Made by a program: the position numbers and the translations under genes. The notes below the pieces were generated by a model, which worked only from the letters and a program-made list of their open reading frames with translations, did no database searches and was not told the origin of the DNA. From NCBI RefSeq assembly GCF_963678635.1, contig NC_087071.1, positions 11,237,088-11,301,087 of the forward strand: a stretch of DNA of 64,000 nt. The letters are read 5' to 3'. The stretch comes from Symsagittifera roscoffensis (Eukaryota > Xenacoelomorpha > Acoela > Convolutidae). Positions 35,698 through 46,197 of the stretch are shown here, piece after piece (position 1 is the first letter of the stretch; every line of letters begins with the position of its first letter).

Positions 35698-36160
35698 TCA
35701 CTCTCTGGATTCATCCAAGCACATAACACTGAATTTGGATATAGGTAAGTCTCCAACTTTGTTAGACTCTCGCTGTTGCTCATTCTTCAGCCAATCAAAA
35801 AACGCCTTGCTTTGATTCAGGGCGCAGTGATTCCCGGTGCATATGATGTGAATGTCTATTGTAAGCTGGATAATTTTCGAGATGTAAATTTTCAATTCTT
35901 GGGCAACCCAATTCATCAAGGTTCACAACTTTTCGATCCTAATACTTTGTCAGAATATCAGCCTTTCCTTTTCCTTTGGCATAAAAGATGGCGTTAGAAT
36001 TTCTCAAAACAAAACTTTGAATAATCTGATTGAGGTTTAAAAATATAAAATCACCACTTTCCCAGTGAATTCCGTGCAAGTTATTTGTCAACCAGTTGTA
36101 TGCTCTTTGTTCAAATTTAGGAAGTGAATTGAAACCGGCTGGAGGTAAAAAATAAGAAAG
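35698..36160 (-). pseudogene. Conserved accessory ORF of virus-like elements (function unknown)
   Basis: Read through one TAG (near 35943) and one frameshift (near 35840): 'NSLPKFEQRAYNWLTNNLHG', 'IFYAKGKGKADIL', 'VVNLDELGCPRIENL', a 'HSHHMH' cluster, then 'CALNQSKAFFDWLKNEQ'. Proteins with an 'HGIxW..YxKG..LGCP..HH..CA' pattern occur beside integrase/capsid genes of invertebrate virus-like elements. I know of no established function. The His/Cys cluster suggests metal binding. Confidence 0.45.
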
Positions 36161-36255
36161 TCATCTAATCAGAAGTTGTAATGGCTAGTTCTTTAACTAT
36201 AAAGTTTTTTTCCTACAACGGAATCTTTTCAAGTCTAGCAAGACTGATCTTTCTT

Positions 36256-37205
36256 TCAACATTCTAACAAATGATAATGAATTGGTTTTGTCAGTTTAAC
36301 ATTTGAGCAGAACGTAAAACCACTCAAGTGACCAATCAGGCTGTTGTTACATTTCCAGTGTAGCATATAACAGTAGGTGGGACCTGTGTTATAAACTTCG
36401 CGGACAAATTTCGCGGCATTGTGTAAAATTGCATGCATTAGTATTATTTTTGCATCATTCAGGTATTTGTCCAATGAAGAATTGTCTATGCCAATATGAC
36501 CTCCATAAGGTCTAAGTTTAATGGCAACATCATAGATTATATCTTTCTACTAGAAAAGAAAAACAGAGAACATGTAGCTAGAAAAAAAATACGGCGGTCA
36601 GAGTTTTTAGGGTAGGTCTCTTTCACAGTCAAAAAAATCTCGTGAATGATTTCCAAGTCCGTTAAAATAACTCTACGTTTTTCTAATTTCATTTTGTATT
36701 TCTTCCAACACCTCGCGGACCTGCTGAATTTCAAGCTAGTGGAGGTGAAAGTGACGTTACAGATACCACTCACTCAGTCCTATATCTCGCTGGTAAATAC
36801 TTAGATAGATAACTGGAAATTTTTTGATATTTTGAAAGTTTATCAAAACAAAGTCGAATCATTCGCTCCACCCCTTTCTCAAACCTCATAGAGTCAAAAT
36901 GGAAATCGGTTCTCATAAGTAGCAGTGGTTACATCAATAGCCCTACCATTTCTCTGTTTTGTATAAACGCACCACGTTATTTGTAAGGGCTCATTCAAAA
37001 AAAAACAGCTCTTCACAACTTTGAGCATATTCTTTTTTGCTATTTCAACAAACCTCGAGATGAGAACTTTATAATGAGTGTGAATTTTACTACTTTTTGA
37101 TCTGACACTAGTTGAAAAAACTGAGAAAGTTAAATTTTCTTGATCAATATCCTCAGTGTGCCAATTTCCTATTAAACTCATTTTATCTATTTTATTTTTC
37201 AACAT
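36256..37205 (-). pseudogene. Series of short decayed frames, unrecognised
   Basis: Minus-strand frames 37205-36894 (103 codons, starting 'MLKNKIDKMSLIGNW'), 36773-36537 (with 'KKYKMKLEKRRVILTDLEII') and 36474-36256 follow one another on the strand of the virus-like genes. They look protein-like but hold no motif I recognise. They may be the 5' genes of the same element. Confidence 0.3.
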
Positions 37206-37527
37206 TTCTTTATCTGATGTTAAGAAAGAAGGTTGTTAGTGACGGCAGTGATTGAGAATGAACATGGATTTCAATTCTGTTTCGTACGTTTTAAGTCACG
37301 GTAGATAATTGTTGGAGACGAACGAAATTTTTCAAGATCCAAAAATTATTTTCCGCCAGGGAACCAGCATTTGGCGACTGTTTGGTAAAATCCAAGTTGG
37401 GAACCGAAAAAATTTTTTGGATCTTAAAATTGGTTTCCCAGAACTTTTCGGTGATAGTGGGCAAAGCGCTAGGAAAAATGCAAAGTCTTTGCCCATGGAT
37501 CCGAGGCGGACCCCTATACTGGCGGTT

Positions 37528-37762
37528 TGTGGATAGTTTTAATAGTAGTATTGTATTCCGAAGTGTGTCCTTAGGTGGGGGTCATTCCTAGGGGGGGTCA
37601 AAAAGGTCCCAAAAACTAAGTGAGGGGTCCTAAAAGTTTAGGAACCCTCATTTAGGTTTTAGGACCTTTTTTACCCCCCCCCCCCCCCTCTTAGGAATGA
37701 CCCCCCCCCCCCCCCGTCAGGACACACGACGGATTATAATACTACTATTAAAACTATCCACA
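37528..37762. repeat. 235-bp fold-back element with G/C homopolymer runs
   Basis: Arms 37528-37620 and about 37655-37762 are inverted copies: 'tgtggatagttttaatagta' at the left end, its complement at the right end. The left arm has G-runs, the right arm two C-runs of about 15 each (37674-37690, 37701-37716), and the interior carries a 'ttaggaccttttt' inverted pair. It resembles a palindromic MITE. Confidence 0.8.
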
Positions 37763-39390
37763 AGTTCTACTTAAATAGGACTCCCTGAAAATTTGAGATT
37801 AAAAGAAAAAGAAACAATGAAAGCTTATAGCAAGGTTATTTAAAAGAGTTTTTCCGCCTTACGTGCTGTCCATCGGCAAAAGTCTTGAACTCAAACATCG
37901 GAAGGGGCGTACTTTAAGCCACGTTCTCCATAGTATAAACATGTAAACTCAAAAATCATTTTTTTTTGTTTATTTCCTATTTTTAAGTCTTTGGAAGAAA
38001 AAAATTCCAGATAAGTTCCAGATTCTAACTAATGGTAGTTCAACTTCTAGATGAGTCATCGGATCAATAAATTGTTGCATTAGAACCAATCTACTCAACT
38101 GGTCAATCTATTGTGATAGGTCTAAATTCCACCGTAAGTTTTAAACTCACTTCCAGAAAAAAAAGTTTTGTGATGTTTGTCGGCACAAACTATCTCTTTT
38201 AGTTCAAACTCAATGTTTCGCTGATTGGGTCTTTAATATCGACCGACAATTGAGACAATCTTCCAAAGGTATTCTATGTTTGCTCCAATGACTTATCTAA
38301 ACAGCGTTTTGAACCTTCTCCTGCGCTTGACGCTAAAGAATGTGATCTGCTGGTTTTATAACATAAAATGTAATAGTTTAGGACCTTTCAAGCGTGATTT
38401 TTGTTCCACTGAAAACATTTTCATTGGTTTTGATTATTGGTTGAGCTTTGGCCTAAGAGTTTTTTGTTTTCGAGCAGTGATCTCAATTGATGGTTGATGT
38501 TCCAGTCGCGCTGAGTAATGGCAGTCGCATTTGAGTAGATTTACCATTCTTACCAAATGTGCTACTTGCACAGTAACCGGCTATCTTTCTTTTTCTTGCG
38601 CTGATTTGCTTTCTGAGACTTTTTTCGATATTGTCAATATTGCAGTTTTTTGATCCGATTAATTGGTTTGACTGCACATTGGAGTTATTTTTGGGCCTAA
38701 AAAACCAATTGGATCTTCTCAGGCCATTGACGGGTCAATTGTGCGCTGGTGTCAGAACCAGGGTACCTTTCTCTTGCCAGATTCGTTTGTTTTAATGTGT
38801 CGTTTTGAAATGTAAGATCTTGAAGTTTTATTCCCCTAGCACACTAAGCAATTTAAGTTTTAAAAAAATAACTCAAGATTATTTTAATTTCAGCAAAACT
38901 GAATCAGACCAATGAGATCTTCAGCCGGCGTCTAACAGTTCCAATGAATTAAAGACGGTCAATGTCAGATAAAACAATTAACAGACAATTTTTTTCCAGG
39001 CGAACCAGATCAGCCAGGTAAATCAGGTAAGCCAGGTAAATCTTGGTAAGCCAGGTAAACGTTTTAGTAAAATAAACAATTGAACCAGGTGAACATTTTT
39101 CTGATCATGGGAAACCGATGCATTTCATTGTTTAAAAAAATTGTGATATGTTCTGACATCATGACATAAAACAGATTCTGAATTTTCATTACGTGTTTTC
39201 TTAAAACAATCAAGACTTAATTAGATTTTTTTCAAATTATCCATGCCATATGGTTTTGATCCACACCAAACGCATTTCAACTTTTGCGAGCTATTTCAAA
39301 CAAAAATTCACAAACTTTCTTATTGTAAAAAAAAACACTAGTTCCATGTGATTTTTTTGAACCTCAGTTACACGTGTAACTGATTTTCGT
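37763..39390. other. Stretch without a supportable gene
   Basis: AT-rich with only short ORFs (for example 38276-38497 plus, 38483-38677 minus), none with recognisable features. A small tandem repeat 'agccaggtaaatc' occurs at about 39003-39060. Confidence 0.5.
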
Positions 39391-39548
39391 ATTTGTCAGA
39401 AAATAGTTGAAAAAAAATTTTATGGCGGGCCTTCTATACTTGGCTTTTTACTATAATTTTTTTGAGTGTACACTCAAAAGTTATAGAAAAAGGCCATTTA
39501 TAGGAGGCCCGCCATAAAAACCATTTTTTACTATTTTCTGACAAATAT
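39391..39548. repeat. 158-bp near-perfect palindrome (MITE-like)
   Basis: Centre at 'gagtgtacactc' (39464-39475). The outer ends 'atttgtcagaaaatag' and 'ctattttctgacaaat' are exact complements, as are 'atggcgggccttctata' and its partner apart from small differences. No internal coding. Confidence 0.8.
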
Positions 39549-39980
39549 TGAAAAACTTGAAATAAAATGTTTTTTCTTTATAGCTGCCCCCTTGATTCCC
39601 TCGAGTCTCAAAGAAGATAACACAGAATCAACTCAAAAAACTGTTTCAAGGCAGGACAACCAAAAATCACAAGGAAGTCATCTCAGTTTCTTATCCATTC
39701 AAATATACATAGATGTCACTAACGAACGTTTCCTGGTGTAGATTTTCATGGTGACCTTTTCATTGCGCAGAGTTTTTTTATAGTAAAAATGTTTGCTAAA
39801 TTGAAAGTATGTTAACAAAAATTTCATTTATAGAGCAAACTAGGTCAAATTACATGTCAACTTAAAAGCATAAACTAATACAAGCTTCTTGAATCACAAA
39901 TCAAACACACATTGCTCTCAAAGGCCACAACAGAATTGGTGAAACAATTTTAATCCTAAGTGAATATTTTCGTTGGAGAT

Positions 39981-40279
39981 TGTGGTACTGCAGCATCTGC
40001 AGTACATAACCTTGAGGACAGTTTGCTAGCTACTGCACCTGCAGTAACCATATGTGCTAACTATATCCATTACGCTATTATTATATAAGAGTGGTCAAGG
40101 CCATTTGATGTTGTTAAAACGTTAAGGTTGAATTGTTCACTGTTTTCATATCTCATGCTGAAAAACAGTAACCAATCTCAGCTACTAACTGCAATAAAAG
40201 ATAAGACCAAGAACAGTAAATTTACAGTATCTCTATTACTTTTATTCCTCAACACGCTACGCAGGTTAGGGATATCACA
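39981..40279 (+). repeat. Ty3/gypsy 5' LTR
   Basis: 299 bp, TGTGG...TCACA. A TATA-like box 'atataa' is at 40083-40088 and a polyadenylation signal AATAAA at 40193-40198. U3 holds two inverted pairs TACTGCA-n-TGCAGTA (39987-40005 and about 40032-40048). Confidence 0.93.
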
Positions 40280-40296
40280 TGGCGCAGCCAGCAGGA
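40279..40296 (+). promoter_or_regulatory. Primer-binding site overlapping the gag start
   Basis: TGGCGCAGCC... starts directly after the LTR's final CA, as expected for a tRNA primer (TGG pairs with CCA). The gag ATG (40279-40281) is made of the last base of the LTR plus the first two bases of the PBS. I do not assign the tRNA. Confidence 0.65.
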
Positions 40297-41560
40297 TTTT
40301 TTGCTCAGGACAATAGAACGGGCATGGGAATTCCCGTTTACTGGACCACAGCGAACTCTGATCCACCTTGGAATTTTAAAGTATGGTTCGATCAGTTCCT
40401 GATGGCGGTAACTGTAAAAGAAAATGTCAACCCAGAAGTTATGCTGGAAGATCCTAAACCAGTGTTACAGGAGCCGGAACCCAGTCCAGAAACACCCAGA
40501 GAGGGTGAATCTGCTGCTGCAACAGCAGCTAGAGAAGCACGGGATAGACTATTAAAAGATCGAGTCGAAGCCGAGAATGAAGAGAGGAGAGAAAGAGGAC
40601 CTAAAGTGGGTCACAATTTTTACTACAACGAAGTTCAAAAGCGATTAGTAGCCAGACTATTTCTTGCGTTTGGGACGGAAGGAAATGAACGTTTTGTTCA
40701 AAAAAATCCACATGTGGAGATCTCTAAATTGCAATTTAAAGAGATGGCTAGATTAGCGAAATGCCAGAGCATCACTTATGAGCGGTACAAATTATTTAAT
40801 AGATCGCAGGAAGTGGGAGAATCATTAGAATCATTTCATGCAGCACTAACTGCTCAAGAAGCGAAGTCGGCATTGGACGCTTTAGAAGATTAGTTAGTCA
40901 GAGATCTCTTTATTTCGAAAATGCGAAGTCCAGCATTGCAGGACACGCTCACGTTCGAAACGTTTCCTCCCGAAGAAGTACTAAAACGTGCGATAAAATT
41001 TGAGCAGAGTAAACAATCGACACAAGCGTTTCAGAAATCCACTCTGGGTACTGCGCAAGCAACAACTCAATCAGGGTCTCAAGTTAAAATCAAACAGAAA
41101 CCGATTCTGGTGGTAGGAAACAGGAATCAGAATACTAGAAAGCCCTATAGCGAAAGGAATGGACGGAAACAGCCGGAAGGAAGGGCGATATTGAGAAACC
41201 ATAACGCAGATGATAGGAAAGCATGCAACAGGTGTGGTAGACCATTTGTAGACGGTCATTTGAAAAATTGTGCAGCAATGGGAAAACAATGTAAGAACTG
41301 CCAAAAACCAAACCACTTTGCTCGGAAGTGTCGGTCACAACAAGTCAGTGAAATAACTGAGAATACAGAGAGTTCTGAGGAAGAATGTAACTTGATTCAA
41401 ACATTTGATTCGTGCGAAGAGTTTGAGGTTATGGCAATTGAACAGAAAGATAGTCAGATAGAGATGATCAATCGATACATCGATGAGAAAATAAAAGAGA
41501 ACAGTGGCAGCAATGGAGTAAACAAACTCGAAACGAAAAAGATTGACATACGGAAAGATT
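40279..41560 (+). pseudogene. Ty3/gypsy gag with zinc knuckles
   Basis: One reading frame from ATG 40279 with a single in-frame TAG at 40891-40893. The start 'MAQPAGFFAQDNRTGMGIPV' is followed by an acidic/Arg-rich region and the capsid-like segment ('FKEMARLAKCQSITYERYKL', 'ALDALED', stop, 'LVRDLFISKM', 'PEEVLKRAIKFEQ'). Two zinc-binding motifs follow: 'CNRCGRPFVDGHLKNC' near 41224 and a canonical CCHC 'CKNCQKPNHFARKC' near 41290. Gag packages element RNA. The frame continues into protease with no separate start, so a Gag-Pol fusion is expected. Confidence 0.85.
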
Positions 41561-42000
41561 CATCATCGGGAAGGATGAAATCACTGAAGGCTCTAATCCG
41601 AATTGATAATCAAATAGTAAGTATGACCGTGGACACCGGTAGCCCAATTTCATTTATAAATTGGACAGTGGCGAAATAGATTCTAGATTCATCAGGAAAA
41701 ATACAATTTACTCCGGTTGAAAAATTGTACTTGCCAGCACACTTCGTGGATTATAATAAAAAACCAATAGCAATATTGGGTACAGTGAAGGCAAATATAC
41801 GGTCCGCTGGCTGGGAAGTTCCAGAGGCCACTTTTCTGATAACTAAACGAAGGACGCGGTGTATTTTAGGGTTAGACTTACAAAGTAAAGTGGGTATAAC
41901 CACTACACAAAGACCCGCTCCGAAAAGGAAATCCCGATTCGACATAATGCTGTGCGAACAGTCGGGGCCGTGGAAAGAAAAATTCTGCCAGGATTTTAAA
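41561..42000 (+). pseudogene. Ty3/gypsy aspartic protease
   Basis: Same frame as gag. 'KALIRIDNQIVSMTVDTGSP' carries an intact catalytic DTGS (41632-41643). The second half 'AILGTVKANI' and 'RCILGLDLQSKVG' gives the usual ILG-x-D element. A TAG at 41677-41679 lies between them. It processes the polyprotein in intact copies. Confidence 0.8.
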
Positions 42001-42916
42001 CCACTGTTTGACAGAAAAGGACGATCCGTAAATCATGTCGTGAATACAACATTCAAATACCCTTTTTGCCCAATTCAGGAAAAGGGGAGGAGGATACCTA
42101 TCCATGTGCAAGAAACAGTTGAGAAGGAAATTGAAATTAGGAAATTAGATAAGTGTACCAGTGATTGTTTTATAGCCTCTTTTGTCATCACAGTGAAGAA
42201 AGACGATTCAATCAAATTGGCTCTGGATGCAAAGCCCATCAACAGACAATTATATAAAAACAAGTATCAGATGTCGAATGTGGAGGAACTATTACGGTGT
42301 TAGTCAGATAGTAATTGCACAAACATCAGGTACCTTGTTTTTCACTGTGTTAGATTTGAAATATGCATATAGTCAGTTAAAGTTGACTCCACAAACTGCA
42401 AGACAGTGTAATTTCAACATCGTAGGGGGGAAAGCTACGGGCACATATGGATTTCTGACGGGATTCTATGGGTTGGCAGATATGCCAGCCGAATTTCAAA
42501 AAGCAATGGATCGGACGTTAAATCATTCCAAGAATACGTTTTGTTTCTTGGACGACATACTGATCGTCTCAAAAGGATCGGAGATAGAACATGAAAAACT
42601 AATTAGCGACGTTCTAATGAAGCTAGATAAGGAAAACTTATCTCTGAAGCTGTCAAAATGTGAGTTCTTCAAAACAGAAGTAAATTGGCTTGGACATAAA
42701 CTTTCAGAAAGTGGGGTTACCCCGAAAATCACGAAAACGGAGGCTATCCTTAAATTAGAGCATCCGAAGTCACTCAAACAACTTAGATTCTTTCTAGGTA
42801 GTATTAATCACCTCGCGAAGTTTATACCGAATGCAGCCAATTTGACAGACAAGCTTAGACCATTATTATTGAAGAAAAAGAAAAGAAAAAATTTAAAAAC
42901 ATTAAAATCCCAGTAA
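42001..42916 (+). pseudogene. Ty3/gypsy reverse transcriptase
   Basis: Begins 'IQEKGRRIPIHVQETVEKEI', then 'SFVITVKKDDSIKLALDAKP'. A frameshift falls near 42300. Then 'FFTVLDLKYAYSQLKL', 'FYGLADMPAEFQKAMD' and the active site 'CFLDDILIV' with Asp-Asp at 42551-42556, followed by 'LSLKLSKCEFFKTEVNWLGH'. RT motifs 1-7 are otherwise readable. A second frameshift near 42890 leads into RNase H. Confidence 0.9.
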
Positions 42917-43516
42917 AAAAATTTGAATGGGGACCCGAACATAGTGAGGTGTTCGAGGAAATCAAACAAGCGGTAGCAAACATTGCTAAAGTGAATTATT
43001 AAGACCCGAATAGGGATACTCGGGTCAAGTGTGATGCAAGCCATAGTGGACTAGGGGCATCCCTAGAGCAACAAACGGAAAAGAACGAATGGATTCCAAT
43101 TTCATTCGCGTCGCGCTAATTGAATAATCAAGAAAAAGTATTCTACTAATGAGCTTGAACTGTTAGCAGTAGTGTGGGCAGTTGATCGTTTCAATCATTA
43201 CTTATTAGGAAAAGAATTTGTAATAGTTACTGATCATAAGGCATTAACATCTGCCTTAGAAGGTAACAGGTCTAACAAAACATATCAATCCAGATCAACA
43301 AGGTGGTTGGATAGATTACTGCCTTATCAATTCAAAATTGTCCATATTCCAAGGAAGGATATGGGGATAGTAGATTATCTATCTAGAGAACCAACCGGAG
43401 AACCTTGGCCAGAAACAAAATTGGATAAAAAATTTGTGGTCACTTCGATTGAGTGCTTTCATAGAGCACTCGACTGTTTATACAGTCGACTGAATGATAC
43501 TGATGTAACAATTTAG
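42917..43516 (+). pseudogene. Ty3/gypsy RNase H
   Basis: After a frameshift: 'VKCDASHSGLGASLEQ' (first catalytic Asp), then stops near 43000 and 43119. The open frame 43172-43516 holds 'MWAVDRFNHYLLGKEFVIVT', 'TDHKAL', 'RWLDRLLPYQFKIVHIPRKD' and 'DYLSREP'. Typical order for Ty3/gypsy. Ends near 43516, followed by ~240 nt of linker with stops. Confidence 0.85.
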
Positions 43517-43759
43517 AGTCAAAAAGTTCTAGAATATTCTCACAAACAGAAAAGAGAAGAAAATTTGCTAAAATCTAGGCGTGGTTGCCATAGCAACAAA
43601 ACAGTCAAAAACCGAACAAAGCTCGACCGGATCGAGAACAGTGGCAAATCAAATTTTTTGCCTATCAATAACGTGTTGAATCAGAACACTCTTGTTAATT
43701 TCAAATGAGCAGTTCAGTCGGTCAGTTTAGTCAAAAACAGAATAGTAAACTCAGAAGAA

Positions 43760-44700
43760 ATGGAGGAAGGAAAAATGAAGAAAAAGACAGTGAGAATCGG
43801 AGACTGTAGGACACAGGAGGAGAGCGACCAATTAGCGGAAGCAGAAATAACCGAGACTACTTTCCATCGAACATGTCGAATTAGAAGAGGAACACTAGAT
43901 AGAGCGGGGTCAGACAGTTTTGAGGAAGACAGCTGTGCTGCACGAGCAGTAATATGGGATCAAGACGCCGATGGAACGAAAAACTTGCTATCCATTTGGG
44001 ACCTGGTCAGCAAAGATCAAGAGATGCCGGGAAACAACAAAGAGCTAGAGGCGATAACTCAGATGGTCACGAGCAGCCCAAGAGGCTCACCAACGAAATC
44101 AATCATAGAAGTGGATCTAACAGCGGAGGATGACGATCTAGGTCCAGAAGTTAGCGAAGTTCAACCTTCGAAAAGAATCAACAAACGGCAAACGCAGTTG
44201 GAAAGTTCAGTGGCAGACATGGGAGATGTCGAGAGTTTCAGTTTATTGAAACTATTCGATAAAACGCTGTTGGCCGAACTCATTTCGGAGGATGTGTGGA
44301 TGGACCGATTACGTCGCGTAATAGAGAGGAAGGATCGGGCAGGATTTGAACTTATGGGCCCATACACAAATCCGCTGTGGAACCAACTCTCAGTAGTCGA
44401 TGACTGCATTCTCGTAGACAATAGGATAGCAGTACCAGCTCAATTGCGTCAAGCAGTTATGAAGCGCATTCATAGAGGACATCCGGGGCAAGAGGCAATG
44501 ATTGACGTGTCAAACTATTTGTGGTGGCCCCACATGCACAAGGATATCGTAAACCTAGCGGAAGAGTGTAGAGAATGTACACGTTATGGTAAGAATGCAA
44601 AATAAATTTTACCAAAAAATTCTTCACAACCACTGCCACTGCTATCGCAGCCGGGGCAGGAAGTTCAGTTAGATTACGCGGGACCTTTCAGGAGAGAAAC
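43760..44700 (+). pseudogene. Ty3/gypsy integrase N-terminal part with HHCC zinc-binding
   Basis: A 281-codon frame from ATG 43760. The first ~200 residues are an acidic linker without a recognised domain. The end has the integrase zinc-binding pattern: 'HRGHPGQEAM', 'YLWWPHMHKDI' and 'ECRECTRYGKN'. After a TAA (44603) the frame continues 'QEVQLDYAGPF', which contains the first catalytic Asp, and stops making sense at about 44700, where the core is lost. Confidence 0.8.
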
Positions 44701-46008
44701 AGAGCAAGAACTCTGCGGAACCTGTTGGAAGCTAATGCTGACTGGAACGCAGAGCGGCGCAAATATGACGGACCCAGCCTCTCGCAACTAGTGGACGACA
44801 CGAGTACAATCGACCCTGAGCTGCGAAAGGAGCTACTCTACTCGTGGGAAAAGGGATTTGTTGAGGACAAACCAAAGGGGTCGGAGTGGAACAGCCACAA
44901 CCTCAGTCACAGAGACGAGACGAGAAAAAGTGGAGCGGCACTAACAAAACCGTTCAAGGGGAAGATTGCTTTCGATTCACCAAAAACAGTGACAACAGCT
45001 GCAGGAGCAGTATATAGGAAAAGTGATCTGGTGAAGGTACAAAGTTCTCCTACGAAGACACCCAAGGAGGGAACAAATCAAAAAAAGAAGGCTAAAAGTC
45101 CACTAGAGGAGCCAAAGAGCAAACACCAGAAGAAAGATGACGAGCTATTGGAGGACACGATATCGGAAGAGGAGGACTGGAATATATCGGGGGAACAGGC
45201 AAAAGACCTGTTTCAAAACAGCGAGACTGTCGTAACATCGCGGGGCACACCGGTTGGTGGGAAACTCAACCTAGCAATAAAGCGAGCAAAGCCTAACCTC
45301 GGGGGTCCAAAGACAATGGGACCGAAAACGCAAGAACAGGTGGCGCTAAACCCGATAGGGGAATCGCGAGATAAGAGAGATCAAACACTTAAAAACAAGG
45401 GTAAAGAAAAAAAGAAAGCTGCGGTAGCAGCAGAAGAAGTTACTAATCCAAAACAATCAGATGTGGACCAAGCTGATCGTGCAGGCAGTTCGGGCACCAA
45501 AAGTGGACATTCCAGGAAGCGCATAACAAGGGACACGTCACCTAGCTCAATCTTGAATGCGTTCCAGAAACAAGACATGGGAGACGAAGAATGGCAAAGC
45601 CTCGCCGATCAAGTGTTGACTAGAGGTCTGCAAAGAACGGCAGACGAAACTATCAAATCCAGAATGGAAGAGCAAACTGAGACGACAGGCGAACACGGAT
45701 CTCCGTCAGGAATTTTGCACGATTCAGTCGTTGACGATCAAGGAAGTACGAACGTCAGGCGTAGTAAGCGAACGACGAAAAACCAGGGACCTAAAAGATT
45801 GGGCAGCCCCGTAAAACCTTCAGTTAAATACATTAGCGCGGACGACGAGGCAGACGTTAACGAAATGGCCTTAGAGCAGTACCGATTCGGACTGGCGAAT
45901 GTAAAGACGGACAAGAACAATCCGATGGAGACCCGACTGAAGCTTCTAGAACGCCATTTATTTCGGAAGAAGTTTGGGTATGCCGCCTTGGATACGACAC
46001 AACCATGA
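44700..46008 (+). CDS. Long open 3' ORF of the gypsy element (integrase C-terminal tail)
   Basis: 427 codons open from the first TTG-type start at 44725 to TGA 46006-46008, with no proper ATG at the beginning, so it was once the 3' part of pol. Starts 'EANADWNAERRKYDGPSLSQ' and 'LRKELLYSWEKGFVEDK', then a long Lys/Glu/Ser/Thr-rich low-complexity region with basic clusters, and ends in a more ordered 'MALEQYRFGLANVKTD' and 'ETRLKLLERHLFRKKFGYAA'. It is the only long unbroken pol segment. I do not recognise a chromodomain. The large charged tail after integrase may help targeting; that is inference. Confidence 0.7.
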
Positions 46009-46197
46009 AGCACGCAGTGGAAAGTGCCGTTAGAAATTAAGAAGAAAGAAACAAAAAAGAAAAACGTATAGTTAAAAACTCAAAATAGAACATTCATGCA
46101 TCAATGGCACCACGAAAACTGAGCTGAAAACTCATAGTATCGTTATTTATAAAATTTTATATAAATTAGATAAAATTTTATTTGGTCCCTGGAGGAA

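Larger units (their letters stand above)
31307..36160 (-). mobile_element. Polinton/adintovirus-like element remnant (integrase, ATPase, capsid genes)
   Basis: Minus-strand gene series in order: conserved accessory ORF (36160-35698), small ORF (35661-35443), packaging-ATPase-like remnant (34910-34683), rve integrase (34649-33620), penton-like protein (33580-32710), small basic GFGALA protein (32702-32451), F54H12.2-like predicted capsid protein (32470-31307). This gene complement matches virus-like DNA transposons of the Polinton/Maverick/adintovirus kind. I see no protein-primed DNA polymerase and no terminal inverted repeats. Every large gene carries stops or frameshifts, so it is a fossil. 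Confidence 0.7.

Noticed and set aside
40279-40296. Naming the tRNA that primes the gypsy element
   Set aside because: The PBS start is clear but I cannot match it to a tRNA without the host tRNA set.
45738-46013. Antisense frames inside the gypsy 3' ORF (for example 45381-45578 and 45738-46013 minus)
   Set aside because: Shadows of the 427-codon plus-strand frame.
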